From Bacteroides sp. OF04-15BH (GTDB lineage Bacteria; Bacteroidota; Bacteroidia; Bacteroidales; Bacteroidaceae): DNA of 39,205 bases. The DNA lies in the NCBI RefSeq assembly GCF_003477995.1, contig NZ_QUEM01000034.1, forward strand, positions 1-39,205, read 5' to 3'. Below the pieces are notes generated by a model. The model was not told where the DNA came from and searched no databases. It worked only from the letters and a program-made list of their open reading frames with translations. Shown here in pieces: positions 30,970 to 39,164 of this stretch (its first letter is position 1; each line of letters opens with the position of its first letter). The position numbers and the translations under genes are program-made.

Positions 30970-32169
30970 TTATAAATCATCAAGGATTGCCCTATTTGCT
31001 TCATCCACTCTGGTGGTACGGATTGAATCCAAATAAATCCGCGTAGTTGACTCATTATCATGCCCTAAGCCTTCACTAATAATTGAAAGTTCTATACCTT
31101 TATCACGGGCAATTGTGGCCCATGCATGACGTACAACATATGTTGACAACGGAACTGGTAAACTGATCAGCTTTCCTATCGTTTTCAAATGTCGGTTTAT
31201 CCTCAATAACTGTCCTTGATATTGTTTACGTTCCTCACCGTTTTCAATGGTAATAATAGGCAACAGATATTGTGTTCTATTTGTATATTTTGAAATGATT
31301 TTTCTCCCCTCATCCGCTAATTCTACAATCAGCAACTGTCCTGTTTTTTTGCGCCTATATCTAATAAAGCCATTGGCCAAATCTTTTTTACGCAAATAAG
31401 CCATATCGACAAAACTCATACCCCGCATATAAAAACTGAACAGAAGCATGTCTCTGGCAAAATCAAGAGCAGGACGAAGACTCAAATCCAATGCCTTTAT
31501 CTTACGTATATCTTCAATCGCGATAGCCCGTTTTACAGTCTTGTCTACACCTGTATATACTTTACAAAAAGGGTGATTATCCGCAGTCAGCCCTTCTTCT
31601 ACAGCCAAATGGTATGCACTGCGAAGATTTCTCATATAAAAAGAACTGGTATTCCGAGTCAGTCCCCTGGATTTCAAATATGCTTCATATTGTTGCAAGA
31701 TATCTTTTGTAAGCTTATGCAAGCTAATGTCAACCCCTCCTCTAAAATGCATAAAGCTTCGTAAGGTACAATCCATTGTCTCACTACAACGCACCCTGCC
31801 TAATTGCTTCAATCTTAGCACTTGGGTGCGTAAAAAATCAAATAATCCCTTACCATCTGCGGTCCGCCCCTGAAAAGCATTAATAATTTCTGAAAAGGTA
31901 TAAGCCTTTGAACTAAAATCTTTTGCCAGATTTTCAAACCGCTTCATATTCCAAATTATTTCATCTTGAATGGAATGTAACCATTCATAGCGTGGATGAG
32001 ACGAATCCGGGATAATAATGCTTTGCTTTTTGATATCCCATTCTTCAGCATAAATACAGTAACCGGTCTTTATACGACGGATAATGCGATTATGAATAAT
32101 CTGGTAAAACAAAACCCCTTCTTTTCCGTCTTTTCTTGATGCTCTAAATTTAAGTCTTATTGTATCCAT
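30970..32169 (-). CDS. Tyrosine site-specific recombinase (integrase)
   Basis: This 399-aa protein has an N-terminal arm-binding type domain (about 1-90, 'DTIRLKFRASRKDGKEGVLF'), a SAM-like core-binding domain (about 105-200), and a C-terminal catalytic domain. The active-site set is present: R249 ('FYMRGMSF'), K274/K275 ('RRKKTGQ'), R347 in 'STYVVRHAWAT' (Tyr instead of the usual first His, as is typical for this Bacteroidales group), H370 ('GLGHDN') and nucleophile Y379 ('TTRIYLD'). It looks intact and functional. Relatives act either as integrases of mobile elements or as promoter invertases. Position at the upstream end of the array, on the same strand, suits either role. Confidence 0.93.
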   Translation of the reverse strand: MDTIRLKFRASRKDGKEGVLFYQIIHNRIIRRIKTGYCIYAEEWDIKKQSIIIPDSSHPRYEWLHSIQDEIIWNMKRFENLAKDFSSKAYTFSEIINAFQGRTADGKGLFDFLRTQVLRLKQLGRVRCSETMDCTLRSFMHFRGGVDISLHKLTKDILQQYEAYLKSRGLTRNTSSFYMRNLRSAYHLAVEEGLTADNHPFCKVYTGVDKTVKRAIAIEDIRKIKALDLSLRPALDFARDMLLFSFYMRGMSFVDMAYLRKKDLANGFIRYRRKKTGQLLIVELADEGRKIISKYTNRTQYLLPIITIENGEERKQYQGQLLRINRHLKTIGKLISLPVPLSTYVVRHAWATIARDKGIELSIISEGLGHDNESTTRIYLDSIRTTRVDEANRAILDDL

Positions 32170-32285
32170 ATTCCGTTATATATAATAAAGTGCCACATTT
32201 ATTATACTGAAAAATAGGCATTGAAAAAAGAAAAATGAAGCATGAAAATAAAATACCAGACTTTTTAAGATAATGGTCTGTACTC

Positions 32286-32355
32286 AAAATTACTCCCCTA
32301 TCAGTAATCCATTTCTTCCCCGTCAGTAACGGATTATTGACGGGGGAGTAATTTT
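32286..32355. repeat. Long imperfect palindrome (70 bp) upstream of the recombinase gene
   Basis: AAAATTACTCCCC at 32286-32298 is the exact reverse complement of GGGGAGTAATTTT at 32343-32355. Pairing continues inward for about 14 more positions with a few mismatches or wobbles. The right half can also fold on itself: CCCCGTCAGTAA (32318-32329), four bases CGGA, TTATTGACGGGG (32334-32345), 11 of 12 pairs. The unit CCCC-x-TCAGTAA thus occurs twice directly and once inverted. It could be a strong bidirectional terminator, a recombinase binding or attachment site, or an operator. No run of more than four T follows on either side. Confidence 0.75.
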
Positions 32356-32380
32356 CAGGAACCGATATGAATGGTCTATT

Positions 32381-32605
32381 TTACCAGCAAATACTTTCTT
32401 CATAACGGTCAAAAGACAAATCTTCCATCACTCCAGCCTGATGCAGCGCCTGTAACATCATTTTCTGCTCATCAGGAGAAAGAGCCTGTTCGTCGCGACA
32501 CCACGGATAAAACTTATTAGAGTTAAATTGAATCAAGAGACCAAAGAAATTCACTATCTTTGCAACTTCTTTGCCAAAAGCAAAGAACAATAAGGTATTA
32601 ATCAT
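32381..32605 (-). pseudogene. Possible truncated gene tail (doubtful)
   Basis: A 74-codon minus-strand frame runs from 32605 to 32381. Its second half ('WCRDEQALSPDEQKMMLQAL', then 'GVMEDLSFDRYEESICW') has the composition of a real protein. Its first half overlaps the plus-strand promoter and leader of the purine permease and looks non-coding. It may be the 3' end of a gene cut by a past insertion at this edge, or a short gene with a non-ATG start. I do not recognise it. Confidence 0.3.
32555..32562 (+). promoter_or_regulatory. -7 promoter element of the purine permease
   Basis: TATCTTTG matches the Bacteroidetes -7 consensus TAnnTTTG exactly and lies 56 bp before the chosen start codon. A -33 element at the usual 19-21 bp spacing is not clear; TTGA at 32528-32531 is 23 bp away. 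Confidence 0.6.
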
Positions 32606-32618
32606 TATTCAATCATTT

Positions 32619-33905
32619 ATGCTTAAAAAACTTTTTGGTTTTGACCCGGCCGTGTCACAGATTCGCATTGAAGTACTGGCGGGCATTACAACTTTCCTGA
32701 CCATGGCCTACATTCTGGCCGTGAATCCGAACATTCTGAGTGCTACCGGAATGGACAAGGGGGCGCTGTTTACCACTACGGTACTGGCCTCAGCCTTTGC
32801 CACCCTGCTGATGGCCGTTTACGCCAAACTGCCTTTCGGACTGGCTCCGGGCATGGGACTGAACGCTTTCTTTGCCTACACCGTGTGTCTTACATTGGGC
32901 TATAGCTGGCAGTTTGCCCTGACGGCGGTACTGCTCGAGGGACTGATCTTCATTCTGCTCACCGTGACCAATCTGCGCGAGAAAATTGTCGACGCACTGC
33001 CCATGAGTATCAAGAATGCCATCGGTGCGGGTATCGGACTTTTCATTGCCTTTATCGGTCTGCAGAATGCAGGAATCATCATCCGCAATGATGCCACGCT
33101 CATCAGCTTGGGACATATCACTTCCGGACCGGCTCTGTTGGGACTCATCGGTCTGCTCATCACTTCCATCCTTTTGGTCAAGAAGGTAAAGGGAGCGTTG
33201 TTGATCGGAATTCTGCTCACCACACTGATCGGTATCCCGATGGGCATCACCCAGATGAACGGACTCTTCAGCACGCCTCCTTCCATCAAACCGATATTCA
33301 TGCAGTTTGAATGGCAGCATATCTTTACAAAGGAGATGGTCATCGTGGTGTTTACCTTCCTGTTTGTAGATATGTTCGACACCATCGGAACCTTGGTCGG
33401 TGTTACCACCAAAGCGGGCATGATCCGCAAGGACGGAAAGATTCCGCATCTGAAACAGGCTTTTCTGGTGGATGCCGTAGGTACAACCGCCGGCGCCATG
33501 CTGGGCACCAGCACCATCACCACATTTGTGGAGAGTGCTTCGGGTGTGGGCGAAGGCGGACGCAGCGGACTGACTGCCTTTGTCACCGCAATGTGTTTCC
33601 TGGTATCGCTTTTCTTTGCGCCGTTCTTCCTGGCCGTTCCGGGTGCTGCTACCGCACCGGTGCTGATTCTGGTGGGTCTGATGATGGTGTCGGCCGTACA
33701 GAAAATCGACTTCTCGGACTATTCGGAGTCTATCCCGGCCTTTATCTGCGTCATCTTCATGCCGCTGGCATATAGCATTTCCGATGGTATTGTACTGGGT
33801 CTGATCAGCTACGTACTCATCAATATGATCTGCGGAAACTTCAAGAAACTCACTCCGGGCATGCTGATCCTGGCCGCCATCTTTGTGCTGAAGTTCTTTG
33901 TATAG
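32619..33905 (+). CDS. NCS2-family purine (adenine/guanine/hypoxanthine) permease
   Basis: The frame is open from 32571, but the start at 32619 (MLKKLFGFDPAVSQIRIEVL) is chosen because it lies at a sensible distance from the -7 element and gives the normal N-terminus. The 428-aa protein has about 12 to 14 membrane helices and the AzgA-type signature segments 'AGITTFLTMAYILAVNP', 'GLAPGMGLNAFFAYTV' and 'DMFDTIGTLVGV'. Members import adenine, guanine or hypoxanthine with protons, and the exact substrate cannot be told here. It is GC-rich compared with the array on the left and looks like core genome, so the right boundary of the acquired DNA probably lies just before it. A strong terminator follows. 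Confidence 0.93.
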   Translation: MLKKLFGFDPAVSQIRIEVLAGITTFLTMAYILAVNPNILSATGMDKGALFTTTVLASAFATLLMAVYAKLPFGLAPGMGLNAFFAYTVCLTLGYSWQFALTAVLLEGLIFILLTVTNLREKIVDALPMSIKNAIGAGIGLFIAFIGLQNAGIIIRNDATLISLGHITSGPALLGLIGLLITSILLVKKVKGALLIGILLTTLIGIPMGITQMNGLFSTPPSIKPIFMQFEWQHIFTKEMVIVVFTFLFVDMFDTIGTLVGVTTKAGMIRKDGKIPHLKQAFLVDAVGTTAGAMLGTSTITTFVESASGVGEGGRSGLTAFVTAMCFLVSLFFAPFFLAVPGAATAPVLILVGLMMVSAVQKIDFSDYSESIPAFICVIFMPLAYSISDGIVLGLISYVLINMICGNFKKLTPGMLILAAIFVLKFFV

Positions 33906-33927
33906 TTTCGTGCAAAAACGATTTTTC

Positions 33928-33975
33928 AAAGTCCCGCTTTCAGAGGTCCATCCACCTTTAAAAGCGGGACTTTTC
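33928..33975 (+). terminator. Rho-independent terminator after the purine permease
   Basis: AAAGTCCCGCTTT (33928-33940) pairs perfectly with AAAGCGGGACTTT (33961-33973) over 13 bp with a 20-base loop, and T residues follow. It starts 22 bp after the permease stop codon. Confidence 0.85.
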
Positions 33976-34076
33976 TATTCCGACAGATAGTTCTACAGAT
34001 TTATCCCTTGTTTTCAAACTTTATGATTCAAATTCCACAAAGCTTTATTTATCAATAGGTTAAAGAATTATCATTT

Positions 34077-34110
34077 TATGACAGGCTCTATGACCGACTT
34101 ATGACCGGTT
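34077..34110 (+). promoter_or_regulatory. Three tandem 11-bp repeats upstream of the GH36 promoter, candidate operator
   Basis: TATGACAGGCT (34077-34087), TATGACCGACT (34089-34099) and TATGACCGGTT (34100-34110) follow one another at 12 and 11 bp spacing, one helical turn apart. The third copy runs into the -33 element. The phasing suggests cooperative binding of an activator or repressor, for example a two-component or AraC-type regulator of glycan use. Confidence 0.6.
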
Positions 34111-34139
34111 GATTTGAATCGGGTTTCCTTATATTTTTG
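34109..34139 (+). promoter_or_regulatory. Promoter of the GH36 gene
   Basis: TTGA at 34109-34112, a 19-bp spacer, and TATTTTTG at 34132-34139 fit the Bacteroidetes -33/-7 pattern. This places transcription start near 34146 and rules out translation starting at the upstream ATG at 34114. Confidence 0.7.
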
Positions 34140-34188
34140 CAGACAAACCAAACCCCGAAACAACAATCATCAAAAAACAAACAAGAAA

Positions 34189-36789
34189 ATGAGGAAACTG
34201 ATTCATGTTTTCAGCGCGGCAGCCCTGTTATGCTCTGCGCCGATGAATGCACAGAACAAGGTTCATCTGAACACCTTAAACCTGAACCTGATGACTACGG
34301 AATATGGCAGTGTACGGGCTGACCGGAGCTGCGAAAACCGTCCGCTCACCATCAACGGCAAGACCTATAAGGGAGTAGGAACACATGCCTACAGCAAAAT
34401 GATTGTCTCCCTGCAAGGCAAGGCACAGTCCTTTCAGGCCCTCGTAGGCGTGGACGACGAGGTGTCTCCACGTGCATCGGTGGTGTTCCGTATCAGCGGC
34501 GACAACAAGGTGCTGGCCGAATCGCCTGTCATGCGCAAAGGGGATGAGCCCTTTTTGCTGAAAGCGGATCTGAAAGGTGTCAATCAGGCGGTACTCGAAG
34601 TGTTGCCTACCGACGACGGAAACAACAACGACCATGCCGACTGGGCCGAAGCTTACTTTACCATGAACGACGGTGCTCTGGCCGTGGCCATACCCGATGC
34701 CGAACTGATTGATCTGACCACAGAAAACACACAGTTGACGCTCTGTATGGACAAGAAAAACAACCTTTTCCAACAGTATTTCGGTAGCCGTGGCGGACTG
34801 GACAAGGTTTTCCAAAATGGCATGCAACGCCTTCAGGCCTACCCCACCATACGCAGTCACAACGATTTCACTTACTGGGGAGAACCGGCCCTGCATGTAA
34901 TCCATCACGACGGACACATGTCTACCCAACTGCATTTTGAAAGCAAGGAAGTAAAAACCATCAGCGATAACGTCACCCTGACACGCATACGGATGAAAGA
35001 TCCGAACTATGACTTCCACACCGACCTTTGTTATAAAATATATAAAAAAGAGAATGTCATAGAGCAATGGGCTGAGATCTATCACGAGGAACCCGAGGCC
35101 ATCGTCATTAAGAACATGGCTTCGGCAGCCCTTACCTTGCCGGCTGGTGAGCACTGGCTCACTCAGTTTCACGGAGGCTGGGCCAACGAGTTCCATGTAA
35201 CGGAATCGCCGCTCACCGTGGGACAGAAAGTGATTGACAACAAATGGGGAATCACCAGTTCCAACGAAAAGCAGCAGCATTTCATGATCTCTCTCGACGG
35301 AAAACCTCAGGAAAACGAGGGTGAAGTGTTGGCAGGTACCCTGGCCTGGTCGGGCAATTACCGTCTGCTCTTCGAAAAGGACAATTCGGGCAAGTTGACC
35401 GTTCAGGCGGGCATCAACCCGTGGGCTTCTGACTATACCCTGCCCCGAGGAGAGCGCTTTACCACTCCGGCCTTGATTTATACCTTCAGCAACAAGGGAA
35501 AGGGAGAAGCCAGCCGGAATCTGCACCGCTGGGCACGCAACTATGGCATCCGCGACGGACACAAATTGCTGCGCACCATCTTCAACAACTGGGAGGCTAC
35601 AGGCATGAATACGGCAGATGATGTGATTATCCCGTTCCTGAAACCGGCCGCCAAGCTGGGTTTCGAGCTGTTCCTGCTCGATGACGGATGGTTCGGACTG
35701 CCCGACAAGGCGCGTGTGCTGGGCGAATGGAACCCGACTCCGAAAATGCACCCCGAGGGAATGAAGAATCTGATTCGGGCCGCCGGAAAAACGGGTATTG
35801 ACTTCGGTCTGTGGGTGGAAATGGAAATGGCCAACCCGGACGCACGCCTCGTTACCGAACATCCGGAATGGCTGTTGTGTGAACCGAAGCGCGAGAAACA
35901 CCTGCAACGCGGACAGTATGTCCTCGACCTGACCAACCCGGAAGTACAGGATTTCTGTATCGAATCGTTCGACCGCATCCTGAAACAGAATCCGGGAATC
36001 ACTTTCGTCAAGTGGGATTGCAACAGTCCGTTCCACAATCCGTATTCTCATTATCTGGGTAAGAACCAGGAACATCTGTGGATTAAGTACACCGAAGGAT
36101 TGTATCGTGTGTTCGAAGAATCCGTTCGCCGGAATCCGGATCTGCAGATGATGCTCTGCTCGGCCGGTGGTGCCCGAAACGACTACGGAGCCCTGCGCTA
36201 CTTCCATGAGTTCTGGACGAGCGACAATACCACACCGATGTCGCGTGTGTTCATCCAATGGGGTGCCTCACACATTTTCCCGGCCAAGGTTCAGGGAGCG
36301 CATGTCACTCATATGGGTAACCAGCCTTTCAAATTCGCTTTCGATGTGGCGATGAGTGGCTGTCTGGGTATGGATGCCAACCCGTTGACCATGAGCAAGA
36401 AGGATCAGGAAATCACCCGCAGAGCCGTGAAGGTATACAAGGAAAAGATTCGTCCGGTGGTTCAGCTCGGTGATTTGTACCGACTTGTTTCTCCATACGA
36501 AACTTCACGCTCGGTAGTGTCTTTCGTGGAAGAGGACAAAAAGGAGCATGCCGTGGTGTTCTGCTACCAGGTGAAAGATGACTCGGAAGGTGTTAGCGTG
36601 AAACTGGAGGGACTGGACCCGAACATTCAGTATCTCATTGAGGAAGTGAATATCGACAGCGCCGAGAAAGCAGCCTGCCAACAGAACGGACAGACACTCA
36701 GCGGTAAGGAACTGATGGAAAAAGGCCTGTCCTTTACTTGCAAAAAACGCTTTGACAGTGCCTCAGTTTATCTGAAGAAAATCAAATAA
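34189..36789 (+). CDS. GH36-type alpha-galactosidase with NPCBM domain
   Basis: The start is at 34189 because the earlier ATG (34114) lies inside the promoter and 34189 gives a signal peptide (MRKLIHVFSAAALLCSAPMNAQ). In the 866-aa protein, an NPCBM-type carbohydrate-binding domain spans about 24-160 ('GSVRADRSCENRPLTINGKTY', partial; 'KGVGTHAYSKM'). A beta-sandwich follows, then the melibiase (beta/alpha)8 barrel from about 460 with 'FLLDDGWFG', 'FGLWVEMEMANPDA', nucleophile D610 ('FVKWDCN') and acid/base D679 ('FWTSDNT'). GH36 enzymes release alpha-linked galactose (some act on alpha-N-acetylgalactosamine) from oligosaccharides and glycoconjugates. It is exported to the periplasm or surface. 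'WVEMEM' replaces the common 'WVEPEM'. It is followed by its own terminator. Confidence 0.9.
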   Translation: MRKLIHVFSAAALLCSAPMNAQNKVHLNTLNLNLMTTEYGSVRADRSCENRPLTINGKTYKGVGTHAYSKMIVSLQGKAQSFQALVGVDDEVSPRASVVFRISGDNKVLAESPVMRKGDEPFLLKADLKGVNQAVLEVLPTDDGNNNDHADWAEAYFTMNDGALAVAIPDAELIDLTTENTQLTLCMDKKNNLFQQYFGSRGGLDKVFQNGMQRLQAYPTIRSHNDFTYWGEPALHVIHHDGHMSTQLHFESKEVKTISDNVTLTRIRMKDPNYDFHTDLCYKIYKKENVIEQWAEIYHEEPEAIVIKNMASAALTLPAGEHWLTQFHGGWANEFHVTESPLTVGQKVIDNKWGITSSNEKQQHFMISLDGKPQENEGEVLAGTLAWSGNYRLLFEKDNSGKLTVQAGINPWASDYTLPRGERFTTPALIYTFSNKGKGEASRNLHRWARNYGIRDGHKLLRTIFNNWEATGMNTADDVIIPFLKPAAKLGFELFLLDDGWFGLPDKARVLGEWNPTPKMHPEGMKNLIRAAGKTGIDFGLWVEMEMANPDARLVTEHPEWLLCEPKREKHLQRGQYVLDLTNPEVQDFCIESFDRILKQNPGITFVKWDCNSPFHNPYSHYLGKNQEHLWIKYTEGLYRVFEESVRRNPDLQMMLCSAGGARNDYGALRYFHEFWTSDNTTPMSRVFIQWGASHIFPAKVQGAHVTHMGNQPFKFAFDVAMSGCLGMDANPLTMSKKDQEITRRAVKVYKEKIRPVVQLGDLYRLVSPYETSRSVVSFVEEDKKEHAVVFCYQVKDDSEGVSVKLEGLDPNIQYLIEEVNIDSAEKAACQQNGQTLSGKELMEKGLSFTCKKRFDSASVYLKKIK

Positions 36790-36828
36790 AAACATCGTTT
36801 GAATTTAGATTCTCACCTTGCATAACCG

Positions 36829-36886
36829 CCCATCAACAGAAAATCAAGGCCCGTTCTTTGCGTTCTGTTGATGGGTTTATCTTTTT
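36829..36886 (+). terminator. Rho-independent terminator after the GH36 gene
   Basis: CCCATCAACAGAA (36829-36841) pairs perfectly with TTCTGTTGATGGG (36863-36875), a 13-bp stem with a 21-base loop, followed by a T-rich tract to about 36886. It separates the GH36 gene from the GH89 gene. Confidence 0.85.
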
Positions 36887-36933
36887 CACCATGATGCAAG
36901 ATGAACTTACCGACAAGGTTCCTCACCGATTCC

Positions 36934-36964
36934 TTGCGGATATGGATTTTTTTTGCTAATTTTG
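36934..36964 (+). promoter_or_regulatory. Promoter of the GH89 gene
   Basis: TTGC at 36934-36937, a 19-bp spacer, and TAATTTTG at 36957-36964 match the Bacteroidetes promoter layout. The start codon is 47 bp further on. The presence of a terminator before it and a promoter here shows independent transcription of the two hydrolase genes. Confidence 0.68.
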
Positions 36965-37010
36965 TAGCATCGAATACATACGAAAAACCATTCAAAACAA
37001 TCTGACCTTT

Positions 37011-39164
37011 ATGAAAAAGATAAAAACACTTTTCCTTATGGCATGGACCTCATCTATAGCCTGGGCCTCCCCTATTGACAACCTTTTGGAGCGTATTGAC
37101 GAGGGGGCTTCCCAAAAGTTTATCACCGAAGAAATAAACAGCGCCTCCAAACAGGATTTCTTTGAACTGGACCAGAAAGGACAGAAAGTGGTAGTACGCG
37201 GTAACAATCCCGTCAGCATTGCCACCGGTATCAACTGGTATCTGAAATATTATGCCGGCATCCATCTCTCATGGAACAACATGAAAGCGGATCTTCCGGA
37301 AGTACTCCCGCCCGTAACTCAGGTGGAGCGACACAGTACCGATCAGGTAGAGCGTTACTATCTGAACTATTGCACGCACTCTTACTCCATGGCTTTCTGG
37401 GGCTGGGAACGTTGGGAACAGGAAATAGACTGGATGGCGCTTCATGGCATCAATCTGCCGCTTGCTGTAGTCGGCATGGAAGAGGTGTGGTATCGGGTGT
37501 TGGACAAATTAGGTTATTCAGACCAGGAAATCGGAGAATTCATTGCCGGACCGGGCTTTCAGGCCTGGTGGCTGATGAACAATCTGGAAGGCTGGGGAGG
37601 ACCGAATCCCAAGAATTGGTACAAAGACCGTGTGAACTTGCAGAAAAAGATCCTGAAACGGATGCGCGAACTGGGTATCAAACCGGTACTTCCGGGATAT
37701 TCGGGTATGTTGCCGCATGACGCCCGCGAACATCTGGGTGTTAATGTTTCAGATCCAGGAACCTGGTGCGGTTACCGTCGTCCGGCATTCCTGCAACCTA
37801 CGGATCCGAATTTCGAGCGCATTGCCAAACTGTATTATCAGGAGCTGACCCGTCTCTATGGCAAGGCGGACTATTATAGCATGGACCCATTCCACGAAGG
37901 CGGAAACGTGGCCGGTGTGGATCTGAATGCGGCCGGAATAGCCATCTGGAAAGCCATGAAACAGACCAATAAAAATGCAGTATGGGTAGCTCAGGCCTGG
38001 CAGGCCAACCCACGCCCGCAGCTGATTGGCGGTATTCCCAAAGGGGATTTGATTGTGCTCGACCTGTTCTCGGAAAGCCGTCCGCAATGGGGCGACCCGA
38101 ACTCCACTTGGAAACGCGAAAATGGATTTGACGGACACGACTGGCTATATTGTATGTTGCTGAACTATGGCGGTAATGTGGGACTGCACGGAAAAATGGA
38201 AACCGTAATCCGAAAATTCTATCAGGCTAAGGAGAGTCGCTTCGGCGCAACCCTCAAAGGCGTCGGTCTGACGATGGAAGGCATTGAGAACAATCCGGTA
38301 ATGTACGAACTCTTGTGCGAACTGCCTTGGCGCAGCACTTCCTTCACCAAGGAGCAGTGGTTGGAAGGTTATGTTGCCGCCCGATATGGAAAAAAGGATG
38401 AGCGTGTATTGAAAGCATGGACAATTCTGAGCAACTCCATCTATAACTGTCCGGAGAAATCCACTCAGCAGGGAACACACGAATCGCTCTTCTGCGCCCG
38501 TCCTTCACTGAATGCTTATCAGGCTTCAAGCTGGTCGGAAATGAGTGACTACTATAACCCGCAGGATGTGATTCAGGCAGCACGCTTGATGGTGGAGGCG
38601 GCTCCGGCATTTCAGGGAAACAATAATTTTGAATATGATCTGGTGGATATCGTGCGTCAGGCTGTGGCCGAAAAAGGACGGTTGGTCTACCCGATTGTAG
38701 TCAGCGCCTACAAGAGCGGCGAAAAGGAACTCTTCAATCAGGCGGCCGAACGCTTTATCCGTCTGATAGACATGCAGGACAAACTACTGGCTACCCGTCC
38801 GGAATTTAAAGTGGGAACCTGGTTGCAGGCGGCCCGCAAGCTGGGACATACCGAAGAGGAAAAGAATCTGTATGAATGGAATGCCCGCGTGCAGATTACC
38901 ACTTGGGGAAACCGTACGGCAGCCGACCAGGGCGGATTGCGTGACTATGCGCACCGTGAATGGAACGGTCTGCTCCGCGATTTCTATAAGATGAGATGGA
39001 ACACCTATTTCGACATTCTGCGCCAGCGTCTGGACGGCAAACAGGTGGCCGATCCGGATTATTATGCATTGGAAGAGCCTTGGACGCTGCAACATAACCT
39101 TTACTCCTCAGAACCGGAAGGGGAGGCAGTAAAAGTAGCCACAGAGGTTTTCCGGAATTTATAA
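37011..39164 (+). CDS. GH89 alpha-N-acetylglucosaminidase (NAGLU-like)
   Basis: This 717-aa protein has a signal peptide (about 1-19, ending 'SIAWAS'). A small N-terminal alpha/beta domain follows (about 20-110), then the catalytic barrel with GH89 signatures: 'NYCTHSYSMAFWGWERWEQE', 'DWMALHGINLPLA', 'DPFHEGGN' with acid/base E296, and 'LTMEGIENNPVMY' with nucleophile E423. The C-terminal half is helical, with 'YVAARYG' and 'SWSEMSDYYNP'. The family removes terminal alpha-linked GlcNAc, including from mucin-type O-glycans and heparan-derived chains. In gut Bacteroidales this enzyme, near the GH36 gene, fits host-glycan foraging. Length is normal for the family and the gene is complete; no terminator is visible in the 41 bases that follow. 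Confidence 0.93.
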   Translation: MKKIKTLFLMAWTSSIAWASPIDNLLERIDEGASQKFITEEINSASKQDFFELDQKGQKVVVRGNNPVSIATGINWYLKYYAGIHLSWNNMKADLPEVLPPVTQVERHSTDQVERYYLNYCTHSYSMAFWGWERWEQEIDWMALHGINLPLAVVGMEEVWYRVLDKLGYSDQEIGEFIAGPGFQAWWLMNNLEGWGGPNPKNWYKDRVNLQKKILKRMRELGIKPVLPGYSGMLPHDAREHLGVNVSDPGTWCGYRRPAFLQPTDPNFERIAKLYYQELTRLYGKADYYSMDPFHEGGNVAGVDLNAAGIAIWKAMKQTNKNAVWVAQAWQANPRPQLIGGIPKGDLIVLDLFSESRPQWGDPNSTWKRENGFDGHDWLYCMLLNYGGNVGLHGKMETVIRKFYQAKESRFGATLKGVGLTMEGIENNPVMYELLCELPWRSTSFTKEQWLEGYVAARYGKKDERVLKAWTILSNSIYNCPEKSTQQGTHESLFCARPSLNAYQASSWSEMSDYYNPQDVIQAARLMVEAAPAFQGNNNFEYDLVDIVRQAVAEKGRLVYPIVVSAYKSGEKELFNQAAERFIRLIDMQDKLLATRPEFKVGTWLQAARKLGHTEEEKNLYEWNARVQITTWGNRTAADQGGLRDYAHREWNGLLRDFYKMRWNTYFDILRQRLDGKQVADPDYYALEEPWTLQHNLYSSEPEGEAVKVATEVFRNL

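Noticed and set aside
32286..32355. CRISPR-like repeats at the palindrome
   Set aside because: There are only two to three imperfect copies of a 10-12 base unit with no regular spacers, and no cas genes in the window.
32790..33929. Long antisense open frame (379 codons) opposite the purine permease
   Set aside because: It is the mirror of a clearly recognisable GC-rich permease gene. Its product is Gln/His/Asp-rich with no domain and no start signals.
34276..36258. 660-codon antisense open frame opposite the GH36 gene
   Set aside because: GC-rich coding DNA often leaves long antisense frames. The plus strand has catalytic motifs, signal peptide, promoter and terminator, whereas the antisense product shows no family.
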